NCBI GenBank assembly: GCA_947178145.1
Contig: CAMWXE010000009.1
Coordinates: forward strand, 22,958-86,957
Origin: an uncultured Lachnospiraceae bacterium
GTDB lineage: Bacteria > Bacillota > Clostridia > Lachnospirales > Lachnospiraceae
Direction of reading: 5' to 3'
Length of the DNA stretch: 64,000 nucleotides
A model generated the notes under the pieces. It did not search any database and had not been told where the DNA came from. It saw only the letters and a program-made list of their open reading frames with translations. A program made the translations under genes and the position numbers. Of the stretch, positions 1 to 9,221 are shown piece after piece. The stretch's first letter is position 1. Each line of letters begins with the position of its first letter.

Positions 1-289
1 AGACTAGGAATTCATCGCCGTTAAAACGGCATTCCCATGCAAAGAATACTTTGAGCCCCTGGCGGCCGCCCTCTGCCCTGGCATCTTCGTAGCCACTGCA
101 GAAGAGGTCCACGCGCTCCTCCCAGGGAAGGTTTTTGGGGATGCAGCAGTTGCCGTTAAAGAAATGGTCTGTGACGATAATGCCGTCATAGCCAAGGCTT
201 TTGTAGTAAGATATGTATTCGGAGCCTGCACTTTTGGCGCAGGCGCTGGCACCGGTGGTGTGCAGATGCACTTCGTATCGATATGACAT
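1..289 (-). CDS. PHP-domain protein, 3' end outside window
   Basis: The reading frame starts at an ATG whose first base is 289 and stays open to the window edge, so only about 96 N-terminal residues are visible. An AAAGGAGGTAA ribosome binding site lies just upstream. Residues 8-10 form the HLH metal-binding signature of PHP (polymerase and histidinol phosphatase) domains, and a second metal-site motif, 'VTDH', follows around residue 40. PHP domains are trinuclear-metal phosphoesterases. This could be a histidinol-phosphatase-like or nucleoside-phosphate phosphoesterase, and the specific substrate cannot be read from this fragment. It is divergent from the decarboxylase gene at 383. Confidence 0.75.
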   Translation of the reverse strand, partial: MSYRYEVHLHTTGASACAKSAGSEYISYYKSLGYDGIIVTDHFFNGNCCIPKNLPWEERVDLFCSGYEDARAEGGRQGLKVFFAWECRFNGDEFLV

Positions 290-313
290 AATAGTTACCT
301 CCTTTTATTCATT

Positions 314-342
314 AATATAGCACAAATTCTAAAGAATGTTAA
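314..342 (-). promoter_or_regulatory. Promoter of the PHP gene
   Basis: On the minus strand the sequence reads TTAACA, 17 bp, TATATT, about 25 bp upstream of the PHP start codon. This is a good sigma-A-type match. Confidence 0.6.
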
Positions 343-382
343 CAGTTCCTGAACAGGATTTTGTCTGACGGAAAGGAAAAGA

Positions 383-1867
383 ATGAATCAGAGCAACACA
401 CCGCTGCTGCAGGCGGTAACAGAATTGATCGAGACGAAGCCGGCGTATTTCAGAATACCAGGGCACAGGCTGGATAAGGGGGTCAGTTCCCGCTGGACAG
501 ACCAGGTTGGAACGGCGATTTTTGCATATGATGTGACGGAGACGCCGCTCACGGATGATCTGCACAGCCCGGAGGGCGCAATCGGCGAGGCACAGCGGCT
601 GCTTGGTGAGCTCTACAGTGCGGATCAGAGCTTTTTCCTTGTCAATGGGAGTACCTGTGGGAATGAGGCGATGATCATCAGCGCGGCATTTGAGGGTGAG
701 AAGATTATGATCGCCAGAAATGCGCACAAGTCGGCGTTGATGGGGCTGATCCTGTCCGGTGCAGAGCCGGTGTATGTGATGCCGGAGGTGATTGATGACT
801 GGGCGATACAGGGGGAGATTGCGGCGGAGGCTGTCAGAAAAGCCTTTGCGGAGAATCCTGACTGCAGGGCGTTGTTTCTGGTGAGCCCAAGCTATTATGG
901 CATATGTTCTGATTTGAGGGCGATTGCGGATATCTGTCATGAGTACGGTGCGCTTTTGCTGGTGGATGAGGCACACGGGGGACATGTGTACTTTCATGAC
1001 AGACTTCCTGCCGGAGCGCTTGAGGCGGGAGCGGATGTCTGTGTGCAGAGTATGCACAAGGTTACAGGTGCGCTGACACAGAGTTCGGTACTGCATATCA
1101 AACATCACGGTGTGGGAGAATCCGTATTGGAGCGGATTGCGCAAAATCTTCAGTTGGTGCAGAGCACAAGCCCAAGTTACCTCCTGATGACCTCGCTTGA
1201 CTGTGCCAGGTATGAGCTTGCCAGGAATGGGGCAAAAATGATGGAGAAGGCGCTGCATCTTGCGGCGTATGCAAGGCATAGGATTTGCAAAATATCCGGT
1301 TTTCGCTGTATGGAGGGGGAGCGCTTAGACAGGACAAGACTGGTGATATCGGCGGGGAATATCGGACTGACGGGCTATGCGCTGGAGAAAATACTTTTTG
1401 AGGAATACGCTGTCAATATGGAGCTCTCAGACTATGAGAATGTGCTTGCCATCGTGACCTATGCAAATGAGATAGAAGATATGGACAAACTTGTTGCGGC
1501 CTGTGCGGAGATTAGCGGGAGATATGCGGGGCGGGACGCTCTGCGGAGAGAAGACAGCTATCCGCCATTTCCGCAGCTTCCACAGCAGGTTATGACGCCG
1601 CGCAGGGCATATTTTTCGGCTGCTGAGACGGTATGCTGGCAAGAGGCAGCAGGACAAATCGCCGGGCAGATGATTGCGCCATATCCGCCCGGCATTCCGG
1701 TGATTTATCCCGGTGAACGGATCAGCCAGGCAGTATGGGACTATATAGAATGTTTTCGGAGAGACGGGAGACAGATTCATGGCGCTGGCCCCAATGGGCG
1801 TCTGGATTGGGTGAAGGTGATTGGAACGGAAACAAAAAGTTGCAAAAATGCAATAGATGAAATATAA
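383..1867 (+). CDS. Orn/Lys/Arg decarboxylase family, PLP-dependent
   Basis: This 494-residue protein belongs to the fold-type I PLP enzymes of the Orn/Lys/Arg decarboxylase family, in the short Gram-positive form related to SpeA/YaaO. It would decarboxylate a basic amino acid to a diamine or agmatine in the cytoplasm. The N-terminal segment carries the 'FRIPGH' motif. The cofactor-binding core includes 'DEAHGGH' and the Schiff-base lysine in 'SMHKVTGAL' (Lys226). The C-terminal part carries the PPGIP motif typical of the family. A GGAAAGGAAAAG ribosome binding site precedes the ATG. Which amino acid is used cannot be determined from sequence. The end of the gene contains the promoter of the next operon, so the two are likely separate transcription units. 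Confidence 0.88.
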   Translation: MNQSNTPLLQAVTELIETKPAYFRIPGHRLDKGVSSRWTDQVGTAIFAYDVTETPLTDDLHSPEGAIGEAQRLLGELYSADQSFFLVNGSTCGNEAMIISAAFEGEKIMIARNAHKSALMGLILSGAEPVYVMPEVIDDWAIQGEIAAEAVRKAFAENPDCRALFLVSPSYYGICSDLRAIADICHEYGALLLVDEAHGGHVYFHDRLPAGALEAGADVCVQSMHKVTGALTQSSVLHIKHHGVGESVLERIAQNLQLVQSTSPSYLLMTSLDCARYELARNGAKMMEKALHLAAYARHRICKISGFRCMEGERLDRTRLVISAGNIGLTGYALEKILFEEYAVNMELSDYENVLAIVTYANEIEDMDKLVAACAEISGRYAGRDALRREDSYPPFPQLPQQVMTPRRAYFSAAETVCWQEAAGQIAGQMIAPYPPGIPVIYPGERISQAVWDYIECFRRDGRQIHGAGPNGRLDWVKVIGTETKSCKNAIDEI

Positions 1868-1868
1868 T
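1840..1868 (+). promoter_or_regulatory. Promoter of the GtrII-like operon
   Basis: TTGCAA (1840-1845), a 17-bp spacer and TATAAT (1863-1868) lie inside the last codons of the decarboxylase gene and overlap its stop codon. The same hexamers and spacing recur at 13281 and 18879, and with TACAAT at 24365, each followed directly by the 13-bp dyads. Confidence 0.8.
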
Positions 1869-1869
1869 A

Positions 1870-1903
1870 TCTCTTAAAGAGAAAAAATACTCTCTTATAG
1901 AGA
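1870..1903 (+). promoter_or_regulatory. Paired operator dyads TCTCTTAAAGAGA / TCTCTTATAGAGA
   Basis: Two 13-bp perfect dyads occupy 1870-1882 and 1891-1903, with centres 21 bp apart (two helical turns). The first starts 1 bp after the -10 hexamer, so both cover the transcription start region. This placement suits repression by a dimeric protein that binds cooperatively. The XRE protein at 23735-24067 is the candidate partner, which is an inference. Confidence 0.75.
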
Positions 1904-1982
1904 GTCATTATTGACAGGCAGGACTTGTCTGGAGGAGCAGAGTGAGAATGCGCATAATATGGTTAAAATAAAGGAGGCAGAT

Positions 1983-3524
1983 ATGAAGTCAAAGAAGTTA
2001 CTGATTCCGCTGACAGAATTCGTGGAATATATGAGAGAGCATGTTGGGCTTTGCTTTGCGGTCGCGTTCGCTGTTGTGCTGGTATATGCAAAACAGGCTT
2101 TCTCGACGGATTTCTATATTGATGCGGAGGTGATTTTGAATCATCCGCATACCATATATAACTGGAATCAGATTGGACGCTTTGGACTGATTGCCCTGAA
2201 ATATCTGGTTGGAAATAACTGGTATAACCCCTATTTTGAGGCGGTTCTCTTTTTGGCTTCTCTATGGGGATTGGGAATGGGGATCTCCTGCCTTTTTTAT
2301 GGGTTTTATGACAGGGGCAGGGAGTACGTTTATTTTATATTTGTCGCTTTGTTTTTGATATTTCCGACGTATGCAGATCAGTTTATGTTCCGTTTTCAGT
2401 CCTTTGAGACGGTGTTTGCCATGCTTTTGGTGGTGCTTGCAACACGCTATTTTTATCTGGGGGTGACCGAAAAAAATTATTGGGCGTATGGGTTAGCCAT
2501 ATTTTTGGATGTATTTTCTTTTGGAATTTACCAGTCTATGGTGAATTTACAGATCTGTTTCTATATTGCAGTCTATCTGTTCACTGTGGAACAATATGAA
2601 AGAGGAGAGTCCAGGAAACTGATCTGTTGTGAATTGGTGCATTTTCTCATCAGTTTTGCTGTCTATGGTATTATTGTAAAATTATTCTTTGACAGTGGGG
2701 ACTATCTGAGCAGACAGGTAGGATGGTTTTCCGGAGATCTGATGTCAGCGGTTATGAATCTGTTGGCGTACATCAAGCGGATTCTGCTGGCGATGGACAA
2801 CTTTTATCCGATCACTTATCCTGCATGTGTCTGCGCCTGTATGGCAATGCTTCTATGGAAGGCATTGTGCCAAAGGCAAAAGCTTTTGTCATATGTCATC
2901 GGTTTTGGCGGCATGCTGGCCTCCCCTTTTTTCCTTGCGCTGGCTACGGGAACGCCATCCCCTTACAGGGCGCAGTGTATGCTTCCGTTTACCTGCGCGG
3001 TGCTGTGGCTGTTCTTTGCGTCGTGGCTGCGGGAACGCGGGGGAGCTCGATGCGCAGCTTGTGTTATATTGGGATGTGTTTTCCTGCTTTGTCAGACTTC
3101 TGTTTTGATGAGGATGTTCTATACACAGGATGTCATTCGCGACGCGGACCAGATAATCGCGACACAAATAATAGAGAGAATACAGGAAAACAGTACGCCA
3201 GACAGCAATAAGCCAGTGGTGTTTCTCGGGCATTTGGATGCGAAGGGCAACGGTTCTTGTTATACCAGGGCGGAGGCACCATCTTACCTGAGCTATTCTG
3301 TATATGAATTTGCCTTTATAGAAGGCGTGCCTGTGGAAACGCCGGAGTATTTTAATACAGGCAGAATTTTGGGGTATTTTGAGACGCTTGGATTTCCGTA
3401 TGCGGCGCCATCCGCAGCGGTGGTGGAGGAAGCAAAAGCGGCAGGTGCGGCGATGGACTGCTGGCCGGCGGCGACTTCCGTGCAGGAAACACAGGAGTAT
3501 ATCGTTGTAAAGTTGAGCGATTAG
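1983..3524 (+). CDS. GtrII-like membrane glucosyltransferase family protein
   Basis: This 513-residue polytopic membrane protein resembles the Glucos_trans_II family, whose known members transfer glucose from a lipid-linked donor onto surface polysaccharide outside the membrane. The N-terminal region contains the pattern 'STDFYIDAEV' followed by 'NWNQIGRFG', characteristic of the family. About ten hydrophobic segments follow, and the last 120 residues form a soluble extracytoplasmic tail. The ATG at 1983 is chosen because AAAGGAGGCAG lies just upstream. An in-frame extension to 1911 would overlap the leader and lacks such a site. It is the first gene after a dyad-controlled promoter and heads an operon with an acyltransferase and another membrane glycosyltransferase-like protein. 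The sugar and the acceptor are unknown. Confidence 0.72.
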   Translation: MKSKKLLIPLTEFVEYMREHVGLCFAVAFAVVLVYAKQAFSTDFYIDAEVILNHPHTIYNWNQIGRFGLIALKYLVGNNWYNPYFEAVLFLASLWGLGMGISCLFYGFYDRGREYVYFIFVALFLIFPTYADQFMFRFQSFETVFAMLLVVLATRYFYLGVTEKNYWAYGLAIFLDVFSFGIYQSMVNLQICFYIAVYLFTVEQYERGESRKLICCELVHFLISFAVYGIIVKLFFDSGDYLSRQVGWFSGDLMSAVMNLLAYIKRILLAMDNFYPITYPACVCACMAMLLWKALCQRQKLLSYVIGFGGMLASPFFLALATGTPSPYRAQCMLPFTCAVLWLFFASWLRERGGARCAACVILGCVFLLCQTSVLMRMFYTQDVIRDADQIIATQIIERIQENSTPDSNKPVVFLGHLDAKGNGSCYTRAEAPSYLSYSVYEFAFIEGVPVETPEYFNTGRILGYFETLGFPYAAPSAAVVEEAKAAGAAMDCWPAATSVQETQEYIVVKLSD

Positions 3525-3569
3525 GGATAAGATGATACTGCGGAGCGCGGTTTAAGAGGGAGATTTGAG

Positions 3570-4673
3570 ATGGAGGGGCGTCAAAGAGATGTATTGCCAG
3601 ATGTTTTAAAAGGCTTTGGCATTGTAATGGTAGTGCTGGGACACTGCATTCAGTCGGGCAGCGGGCTGGCATACCTGGAAAACGCATGTTATTTTGAAGA
3701 CAGATGGTATCAGTTTATCTACAGTTTTCATATGCCGTTGTTTATGATAATCAGCGGTTATTATGCATGGAACAGCGTTCAGAGGGCAGCAACTCCAAAG
3801 GACCGGAAAACAATGCTCAGGAAGAAGTGTATCTACCTGATTACGCCAAATGTCGGATGGAAGCTGATTGAATTTGTGTATCTGTTTGCCACGGATTCTT
3901 ACATTTACTGGGGTTTTGGTGTATTTCTAAAGGATCTGGTTCTTGGCATATTGGAGAATTTCTGGTTTTTGTGGGCAATTTTGTACGCCTTTTTGCTGGT
4001 TTGCCTGATGCATTACCGGCTTCGGGATTCTATATGGATCTATATTCTGATTTTTGTGGCGATGTTTTTCACGCCGGATGGAATGGCACTGAATGCATAT
4101 AAGTATATGCTGCCATATTATCTGATCGGTTTTTATGGAAATAAAAATAAAAAGCGGCTGTCGTCAGCAAAGCTTTATCAGGAAATCTTTCAAAAGGGAA
4201 GTCTGCGGACTGGCGTGGCGGTGCTGGTGAGCGGAATTGTGTTTTTGGCATTGTTTTCTTTTTTTACAGCAGATTCTTTCATTTATCTGACTGGATATAA
4301 GCTGATTGGGAAAAATTATATGGTGCAGCTGCAGATTGACTTGTACCGGTTTCTTGTGGGGCTTTGCGGCATTGTCTTTTGGATATTTGTGTGGAAGATG
4401 CTGCTTGACCTGTGCCGGAAGTGGGATTATCGAGCGCGGGTGCTTGCGTATCTGGGAAAGAGAGGACTTGGAATTTATATTATTTCCGGGATACTGGTGC
4501 TGCATGTGGTGCATCCAGTCACTGCAGACTGGGAGCCGCGGTACGGGGTGAACGTGGCAGAGACATTGCTGGTGCTGCTTGCTTCCGCTGTCATTGTGGA
4601 AGGGATGAGAAGGATCAGGGGGATATGCCGGCTTGTCGGAGAAGAGCGAAGATGTGGATCAACAAGAGGATAG
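3570..4673 (+). CDS. Acyltransferase-3 family membrane protein
   Basis: This 367-residue polytopic protein is of the acyltransferase-3 (OafA/NodX) family, which transfers acyl groups, often acetyl, onto sugars at the membrane. The first hydrophobic helix has the pattern 'DVLPDVLKGFGIVMVVLGHC', with the family's conserved Asp, Lys and His. A second conserved patch, 'FIYSFHMPLFMIISGY', follows near residue 50. About ten membrane segments are visible. GAGGGAGA precedes the ATG. It lies 45 bp after the GtrII-like gene and 12 bp before the next gene, which supports cotranscription. The likely role is acylation of a glycan precursor, with substrate unknown. Confidence 0.8.
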   Translation: MEGRQRDVLPDVLKGFGIVMVVLGHCIQSGSGLAYLENACYFEDRWYQFIYSFHMPLFMIISGYYAWNSVQRAATPKDRKTMLRKKCIYLITPNVGWKLIEFVYLFATDSYIYWGFGVFLKDLVLGILENFWFLWAILYAFLLVCLMHYRLRDSIWIYILIFVAMFFTPDGMALNAYKYMLPYYLIGFYGNKNKKRLSSAKLYQEIFQKGSLRTGVAVLVSGIVFLALFSFFTADSFIYLTGYKLIGKNYMVQLQIDLYRFLVGLCGIVFWIFVWKMLLDLCRKWDYRARVLAYLGKRGLGIYIISGILVLHVVHPVTADWEPRYGVNVAETLLVLLASAVIVEGMRRIRGICRLVGEERRCGSTRG

Positions 4674-4685
4674 AGGAGACTACGG

Positions 4686-6092
4686 GTGAGGGAAGAGATG
4701 CAGAAACGAAAAGAAACAGAGATAGAACGGCTGATTTGTGCAGTTTATTTTACGGGATTTCTGGTGATGGCGGTGGCGATGATGGTCTTTCAGCCGCATG
4801 TGGATTCGATTTCGGAGGTTCCGGTCAGTCCGCCGGATGAGTATTTCAGAATGCTGATTCCGAAGTTTATCTGTGAGCATGGTACACTTCCGACGGGGCT
4901 GGAAGAGGAAGTACGAATTACAGGCTGTGGGTTTTCCTATGGTCTGTACAATGTGCTGCCGTATATTATACAAGGGTACTGTATGCGTCTGGTCAATCTG
5001 TTTACGGATTCGCAGCTTGCCTTATTGTATGCCGGGCGTGCAGTAAATGTCGTCTTCGGGCTTTTGATGGCGTGGGTGGTGTATCTGCTGGGCAGGAGAG
5101 TTTTTAAAGACAGCCGTTTTCGCTGGCTGTTTTGCTTTGCGGTGATGTATCTGCCGATGAATCTGTTTGTTCACACCTATATAAACACGGATTCCTGCTG
5201 CATGTTGTCCACAGCGGTGATTCTATATGCGCTGGTATGTGCTTACCAGGATGGATTTGATTACAAAAACAGTATATGGCTGAGTATTGGCATTGTTCTC
5301 TGCGCGCTTTCTTACTATAATGCATACGGATATATTCTGAGCAGTATGATTCTGTTTGTGGGCTATTTTCTCACGAAGCAGGGGCGATGGCGCTTTGACT
5401 GGAAGCGTATGCTGAAATATGGGATTTTTATCAGTGTGCTGGTATTGACAGGTGCAGGCTGGTGGTTTGTCAGAGCGTATTTTGTCCTGGACGGCGATAT
5501 TCTGGGATTAAAGACCAAGGAGCAGCTGGCGCTTCTGTATGCCCTGGAGGAGACCAGTCCGCTGAACACCTATCAGGCAAAGGGAATTGGCATCTGGCAG
5601 ATGCTCGAGGAGAATCAGTTTTTTCAGTGTCTGTATGACAGTTTTATCGCAGCGTTCGGATCGCTGTGTATCCGGGGGAACCGATGGACATACCTGTCCT
5701 ATAAGCTGTTTTTTGGCGCGGGGATACTGGGATGGATTGCGGCATGGATTTTTGACCCGGATATGAGAAAATGGAACGGCAGACGGGTATTCTTTCATTT
5801 GAATCTGTTTTTGTGTGCCATTCTTCCTTTGCTTATTATGATTGATTATGCATACACGATGAATTATCAGCACCAGGGAAGATATATACTGCCTTCTCTG
5901 ATTCCGATTATGTATTATGCTGTGCGGGGAATAGAAACGCTTGCGGCAGTAAAAATAAAACGCTGTGCGCTGCCAAAGATTTTGGTGAATGCAGGTGTTG
6001 CGTTTGCATTGTTTATAGCGATAGGAAGTGCAGTTTATATGGTCTTTTTCCGGGCGCTTCCTGTTTATCGGACGATGGGGATGATGTATTGA
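4686..6092 (+). CDS. Polytopic membrane protein, DUF2142/GT-C-like
   Basis: This protein of about 468 residues has roughly ten to twelve hydrophobic segments. An early extracytoplasmic loop has the acidic motif 'PPDEYFRM', where GT-C glycosyltransferases carry their catalytic Asp. A late 'HQGRYILPSLIP' motif is typical of DUF2142/ArnT-like proteins that handle polyprenyl-linked sugars. A GTG at 4686 or an in-frame ATG at 4698 could be the start. GAGGA lies before the former and GAGGGAAG before the latter. It follows the acyltransferase by 12 bp and looks like the last gene of that operon. The role in a glycan pathway is inferred from fold and context only. Confidence 0.55.
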   Translation: MREEMQKRKETEIERLICAVYFTGFLVMAVAMMVFQPHVDSISEVPVSPPDEYFRMLIPKFICEHGTLPTGLEEEVRITGCGFSYGLYNVLPYIIQGYCMRLVNLFTDSQLALLYAGRAVNVVFGLLMAWVVYLLGRRVFKDSRFRWLFCFAVMYLPMNLFVHTYINTDSCCMLSTAVILYALVCAYQDGFDYKNSIWLSIGIVLCALSYYNAYGYILSSMILFVGYFLTKQGRWRFDWKRMLKYGIFISVLVLTGAGWWFVRAYFVLDGDILGLKTKEQLALLYALEETSPLNTYQAKGIGIWQMLEENQFFQCLYDSFIAAFGSLCIRGNRWTYLSYKLFFGAGILGWIAAWIFDPDMRKWNGRRVFFHLNLFLCAILPLLIMIDYAYTMNYQHQGRYILPSLIPIMYYAVRGIETLAAVKIKRCALPKILVNAGVAFALFIAIGSAVYMVFFRALPVYRTMGMMY

Positions 6093-6139
6093 TGCCAAAT
6101 AGTGCTATATTATTTTGCAGGAATTTGCTGCATTCATTA

Positions 6140-6168
6140 TTGATAAAAAAAAAGAACTATGATATAGT
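6140..6168 (+). promoter_or_regulatory. Promoter of the DUF5722 gene
   Basis: TTGATA, 17 bp, TATAGT ends about 68 bp before the start codon of the next gene. No TCTCTT-type dyad is present here, so this unit appears to lie outside the dyad regulon. Confidence 0.6.
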
Positions 6169-6236
6169 TAAAATAAGTGACGCAGAAATGCGGACACCGG
6201 AAACTAATACATTAATATTTTTATGGAGGGACTTTA

Positions 6237-7835
6237 ATGAAAAAAAAGTGGAAATTAGGTATGCTCCTGACACTGCTTTTGGTGTTTGTTATGCAAATGA
6301 CCGTTATGGCAGCAGGCGAGTCGGTCACGATCAATTACTGTTATATTGAAGGTGATCAGGTCATTGTAATCGGCAGCGGTGCAGTTGCAGCAAGCGATGA
6401 TGGAAATTATTATCTGTTTGCGCTGAAACCATATGAAGCAGGGGTGGGTGCCAGAACAGATTATTGTGCGTCTGCACCGGCAGCAGAGCTGGTTCAGTTC
6501 ACAACACCGTTAGGGCTTGACACGGCCGCTTCGAAGCTGTATTCAAGATTCGTTGTTACTGCTCTGCGCGGTGGCGCATTTGTTCCAGTAAGTACGGAAA
6601 TGTACATCACAAATCCGGAAGCTGTTGCAAAGGCATCCACAAAGAGCATCGCAGAAGCAACAGGAAACAAAAAGGGTCTTTACTGTGGATGGCAGTATGC
6701 ACAGTATCTTTCAGACCTCGGTGCCGGCTATGTGGCATCAGTTCTCAACACAGCAGATTTCTTTAATGGCGGCGGCGTTAATTATACATACAATGGGAAG
6801 ACATACCAGTTTAATGCGCAGCAGGTTCAGTCAACAGATATTTTGGTAAGGCTTTATAATGCGCAGAATGTTGACATTGTTATGACAATTGTGAACGGGT
6901 ATAACGCTGCAAATGCGGATATGGTATATCCGGAAGCACTGACAACTGGCAAGCATCCCAATTACTATGCGTTTAATGTCGAAAATCCATCTGGTGAAGA
7001 GAAGCTGGAAGCATTTATGTCATTTATTTCAGAGCGTTATAGCGGCGGACAGTATGGTTCCATACACAATTATGTGATCGGCAATGAGGTAAACAGCAGT
7101 GATTCATGGCATTATGCAGGCGAGATTTCAGTGGACGAGTTCGCTGTAAAGTATGCAAAACAGTTCCGCGTATGCTACAATGCGATTAAGAGCCATAACA
7201 TGGGTGCAAATGTTTATATTTGTACAGACCAGAGATGGCTGCATAACGATGGCGGAAGTTCTTATGGCGGCAAACCTGTACTTGATGGGTTTAACGCAGA
7301 AATCTTAAGAACAGGAAATATTAACTGGGGTCTTTCTTTCCATCCATATCCGGCACCGCTGGCAAATACAAACTTCTGGACAGACGCACCTGGTTATGGA
7401 CCGTTGAGACTGGTTGACCATACAGAGAATACAAAGATGATCACTCCGCTGAATATGGAAGTTGTGACCAATTATATGCAGAAACCAGAATATCTTGCAC
7501 CATCAGGGGCTGTTAGAAATATCTTTATTTCAGAGTTAGGATTCAGCTCTATGTCTACTGTAAGTCCAGGGGTGGACGAGGGTGTTCAGGCGGCAGCTCT
7601 TGTATATGCATTTAAGCTGATTCAGGCAAATCCATATATTAAAGGTGTTGCTTTTAACAGTGTGATCGATAATGATTTTGAGGTGGCAAATGACAAGCTG
7701 GCAGTAGGCTTGATGAGAAGTGATACTGCACAGAAACCTGCATATAGTGCATTCCAGAATATGGATAAGGCAAATATGGATCATTTCCTGCCATATATCG
7801 GAGCATCCAGCTGGGCACAGCTTGGTGTTCAATAA
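6237..7835 (+). CDS. Secreted DUF5722-type putative glycoside hydrolase
   Basis: This 532-residue protein begins with a signal peptide (lysines, then a hydrophobic core, ending around 'VMAAG' near residue 26). It is followed by a beta-rich N-terminal domain and a large domain resembling DUF5722. The large domain has the layout of a TIM-barrel glycosidase: 'YVIGNEVNSS' places a Glu at residue 284 after strand 4, and 'IFISELGFSS' a Glu at residue 433 near strand 7, which suit acid/base and nucleophile roles. A GGAGGG ribosome binding site precedes the ATG. The gene is monocistronic, with its own promoter and a strong terminator. Its place in a surface-glycan locus suggests trimming or turnover of an exported polysaccharide. 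Family membership is recognised by motif only. Confidence 0.65.
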   Translation: MKKKWKLGMLLTLLLVFVMQMTVMAAGESVTINYCYIEGDQVIVIGSGAVAASDDGNYYLFALKPYEAGVGARTDYCASAPAAELVQFTTPLGLDTAASKLYSRFVVTALRGGAFVPVSTEMYITNPEAVAKASTKSIAEATGNKKGLYCGWQYAQYLSDLGAGYVASVLNTADFFNGGGVNYTYNGKTYQFNAQQVQSTDILVRLYNAQNVDIVMTIVNGYNAANADMVYPEALTTGKHPNYYAFNVENPSGEEKLEAFMSFISERYSGGQYGSIHNYVIGNEVNSSDSWHYAGEISVDEFAVKYAKQFRVCYNAIKSHNMGANVYICTDQRWLHNDGGSSYGGKPVLDGFNAEILRTGNINWGLSFHPYPAPLANTNFWTDAPGYGPLRLVDHTENTKMITPLNMEVVTNYMQKPEYLAPSGAVRNIFISELGFSSMSTVSPGVDEGVQAAALVYAFKLIQANPYIKGVAFNSVIDNDFEVANDKLAVGLMRSDTAQKPAYSAFQNMDKANMDHFLPYIGASSWAQLGVQ

Positions 7836-7845
7836 TAAGAGGAAT

Positions 7846-7880
7846 AAAAAAGAGCCTTTTTTGAAAAGGCTCTTTTTTGT
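7846..7880. terminator. Bidirectional terminator
   Basis: A 15-bp stem, AAAAAAGAGCCTTTT paired with AAAAGGCTCTTTTTT and separated by a 3-nt loop, is flanked by A and T runs. It can serve both the DUF5722 gene and the convergent acyltransferase gene. Confidence 0.9.
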
Positions 7881-9017
7881 TTAAGCTTTTGTGAATGGCA
7901 TGCGATGGTAGAGGAACAGCAGTAATGCTTTGATGCAATCGATTCCCATGGAAATCAACAGACAACAGATAAAAACAACAATAGGATAGAAAATATCATA
8001 TCCTAATTTGGTGATCAGATTAGGGGTAATGCCAATCGTAACTGCGTATATTCTGTTTCCAATACCGCGGTAATTCAGGAAAAGAAACACAGCCATATGA
8101 ATTAAGTAGATCCAGTAGGTTTTCTTGCCAATATAGTTTATGACTTTGCTCCAACGGGGAGGCGTTTCTCTTGCAAAGGTCAGGAAAAAGCCGGCAAAGC
8201 AGACTGTGAATACGAGCGACACAGCGGTAGTCCAATAGTAAAAATAATTGTTTTCCAGTGTTCGCTGAAAAAGGACACACTGCAAAATAAAACGCACGAT
8301 ATTGATACCGACCATAGCTGCCGGGAATAAAATTCGGTATTTCCAGTTATTTTTGAAACGGTGTTGATTCTGATAAAGCACATACCCAATCAGTACATAG
8401 GTAAGTGAGACATCAAATATCACAAAAGTGCCAATTGTACCAAATTGAGATGGAAATAATGCCTGCAAGTCTGACACAAACATGCTGATGACATTGATTG
8501 CAATAATCCATCGGCAGACCTTCGGGGAGAGGGGATGTTCTAAGGTCAGCAGCTTTAATAGTGGAAATAAGATGACAATGCGCAGGTATGAAGTAATATA
8601 CCATAGATGTGTGCTGAAGTTTCCCTCAAGAAAATTCAGTGTTACAAAGTGGCGCAGCAGTTCTGTAAAGTTGAATGCAGGGTGCGCCAGGCATTCCAGC
8701 AAGGAAGCTTCGTTGGTAATCCAATTGTCCAGCACCTGGAGACCGATCTTTAACAGAAGTACTGGTATTAGAATTCTGCAGAAGGTTTTTCCGACAGATT
8801 TCCAGAAAGGTTCTTTCGTGGCCGGCAGAAAGAATCCCATAATCAAAAAGAATACAGCAACACCATCATCAAAAAATCCATGTATCAGCAATAGCTCCTT
8901 ATCAAGTCCTCCATTAATGACGGGCTCCGCACGGACATGACAGCCAATCACAATAAAACAGGCAAAAATCCGCATTAATTGGACGCGGTAATCGTATTTG
9001 TCATATTTTTGCAACAT
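7881..9017 (-). CDS. Acyltransferase-3 family membrane protein
   Basis: This 378-residue polytopic protein is of the acyltransferase-3 family. The first helix has 'RVQLMRIFACFIVIGCH', matching the family's Arg and catalytic-type His. Later segments include 'FLIMGFFLP' and several aromatic-rich helices up to 'YWIYLIHMAVFLF', the usual late family motif. The ATG at 9017 is preferred because AGGAGGAACT lies upstream, although the frame is open further. It is transcribed convergently to the DUF5722 gene and divergently from the DUF6020-like gene. The likely role is O-acylation of a surface sugar, with specificity unknown. Confidence 0.8.
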   Translation of the reverse strand: MLQKYDKYDYRVQLMRIFACFIVIGCHVRAEPVINGGLDKELLLIHGFFDDGVAVFFLIMGFFLPATKEPFWKSVGKTFCRILIPVLLLKIGLQVLDNWITNEASLLECLAHPAFNFTELLRHFVTLNFLEGNFSTHLWYITSYLRIVILFPLLKLLTLEHPLSPKVCRWIIAINVISMFVSDLQALFPSQFGTIGTFVIFDVSLTYVLIGYVLYQNQHRFKNNWKYRILFPAAMVGINIVRFILQCVLFQRTLENNYFYYWTTAVSLVFTVCFAGFFLTFARETPPRWSKVINYIGKKTYWIYLIHMAVFLFLNYRGIGNRIYAVTIGITPNLITKLGYDIFYPIVVFICCLLISMGIDCIKALLLFLYHRMPFTKA

Positions 9018-9043
9018 AATAGTTCCTCCTGGTATTTTGCTAC

Positions 9044-9071
9044 AGTATAGTAAATAATTGGTTCTTATCAA
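9044..9071 (-). promoter_or_regulatory. Promoter of the acyltransferase gene
   Basis: The minus strand reads TTGATA, 16 bp, TATACT just upstream of the 9017 start codon. No TCTCTT dyad is seen. Confidence 0.55.
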
Positions 9072-9134
9072 TATAGCATAGCAATATATCGGATGTAAAT
9101 AGATTTTGCCTGCAAATTAATTTTTTGAAAGTTG

Positions 9135-9163
9135 TTGCATCTATTTGTTGTAAACGGTACAAT
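9135..9163 (+). promoter_or_regulatory. Promoter of the DUF6020-like operon
   Basis: TTGCAT, 17 bp, TACAAT lies 58 bp upstream of the ATG at 9222. The hexamers resemble those of the dyad promoters, but no TCTCTT dyad follows. Confidence 0.6.
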
Positions 9164-9221
9164 GGTGAATGAATGTTTCGAAGGGTATCATAATAAGACT
9201 ATCGGAGAAGGGGGAAGTGAG

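Noticed and set aside
329..1279. Minus-strand open frame opposite the decarboxylase
   Set aside because: Composition and lack of any motif show it to be a shadow of the decarboxylase reading frame.
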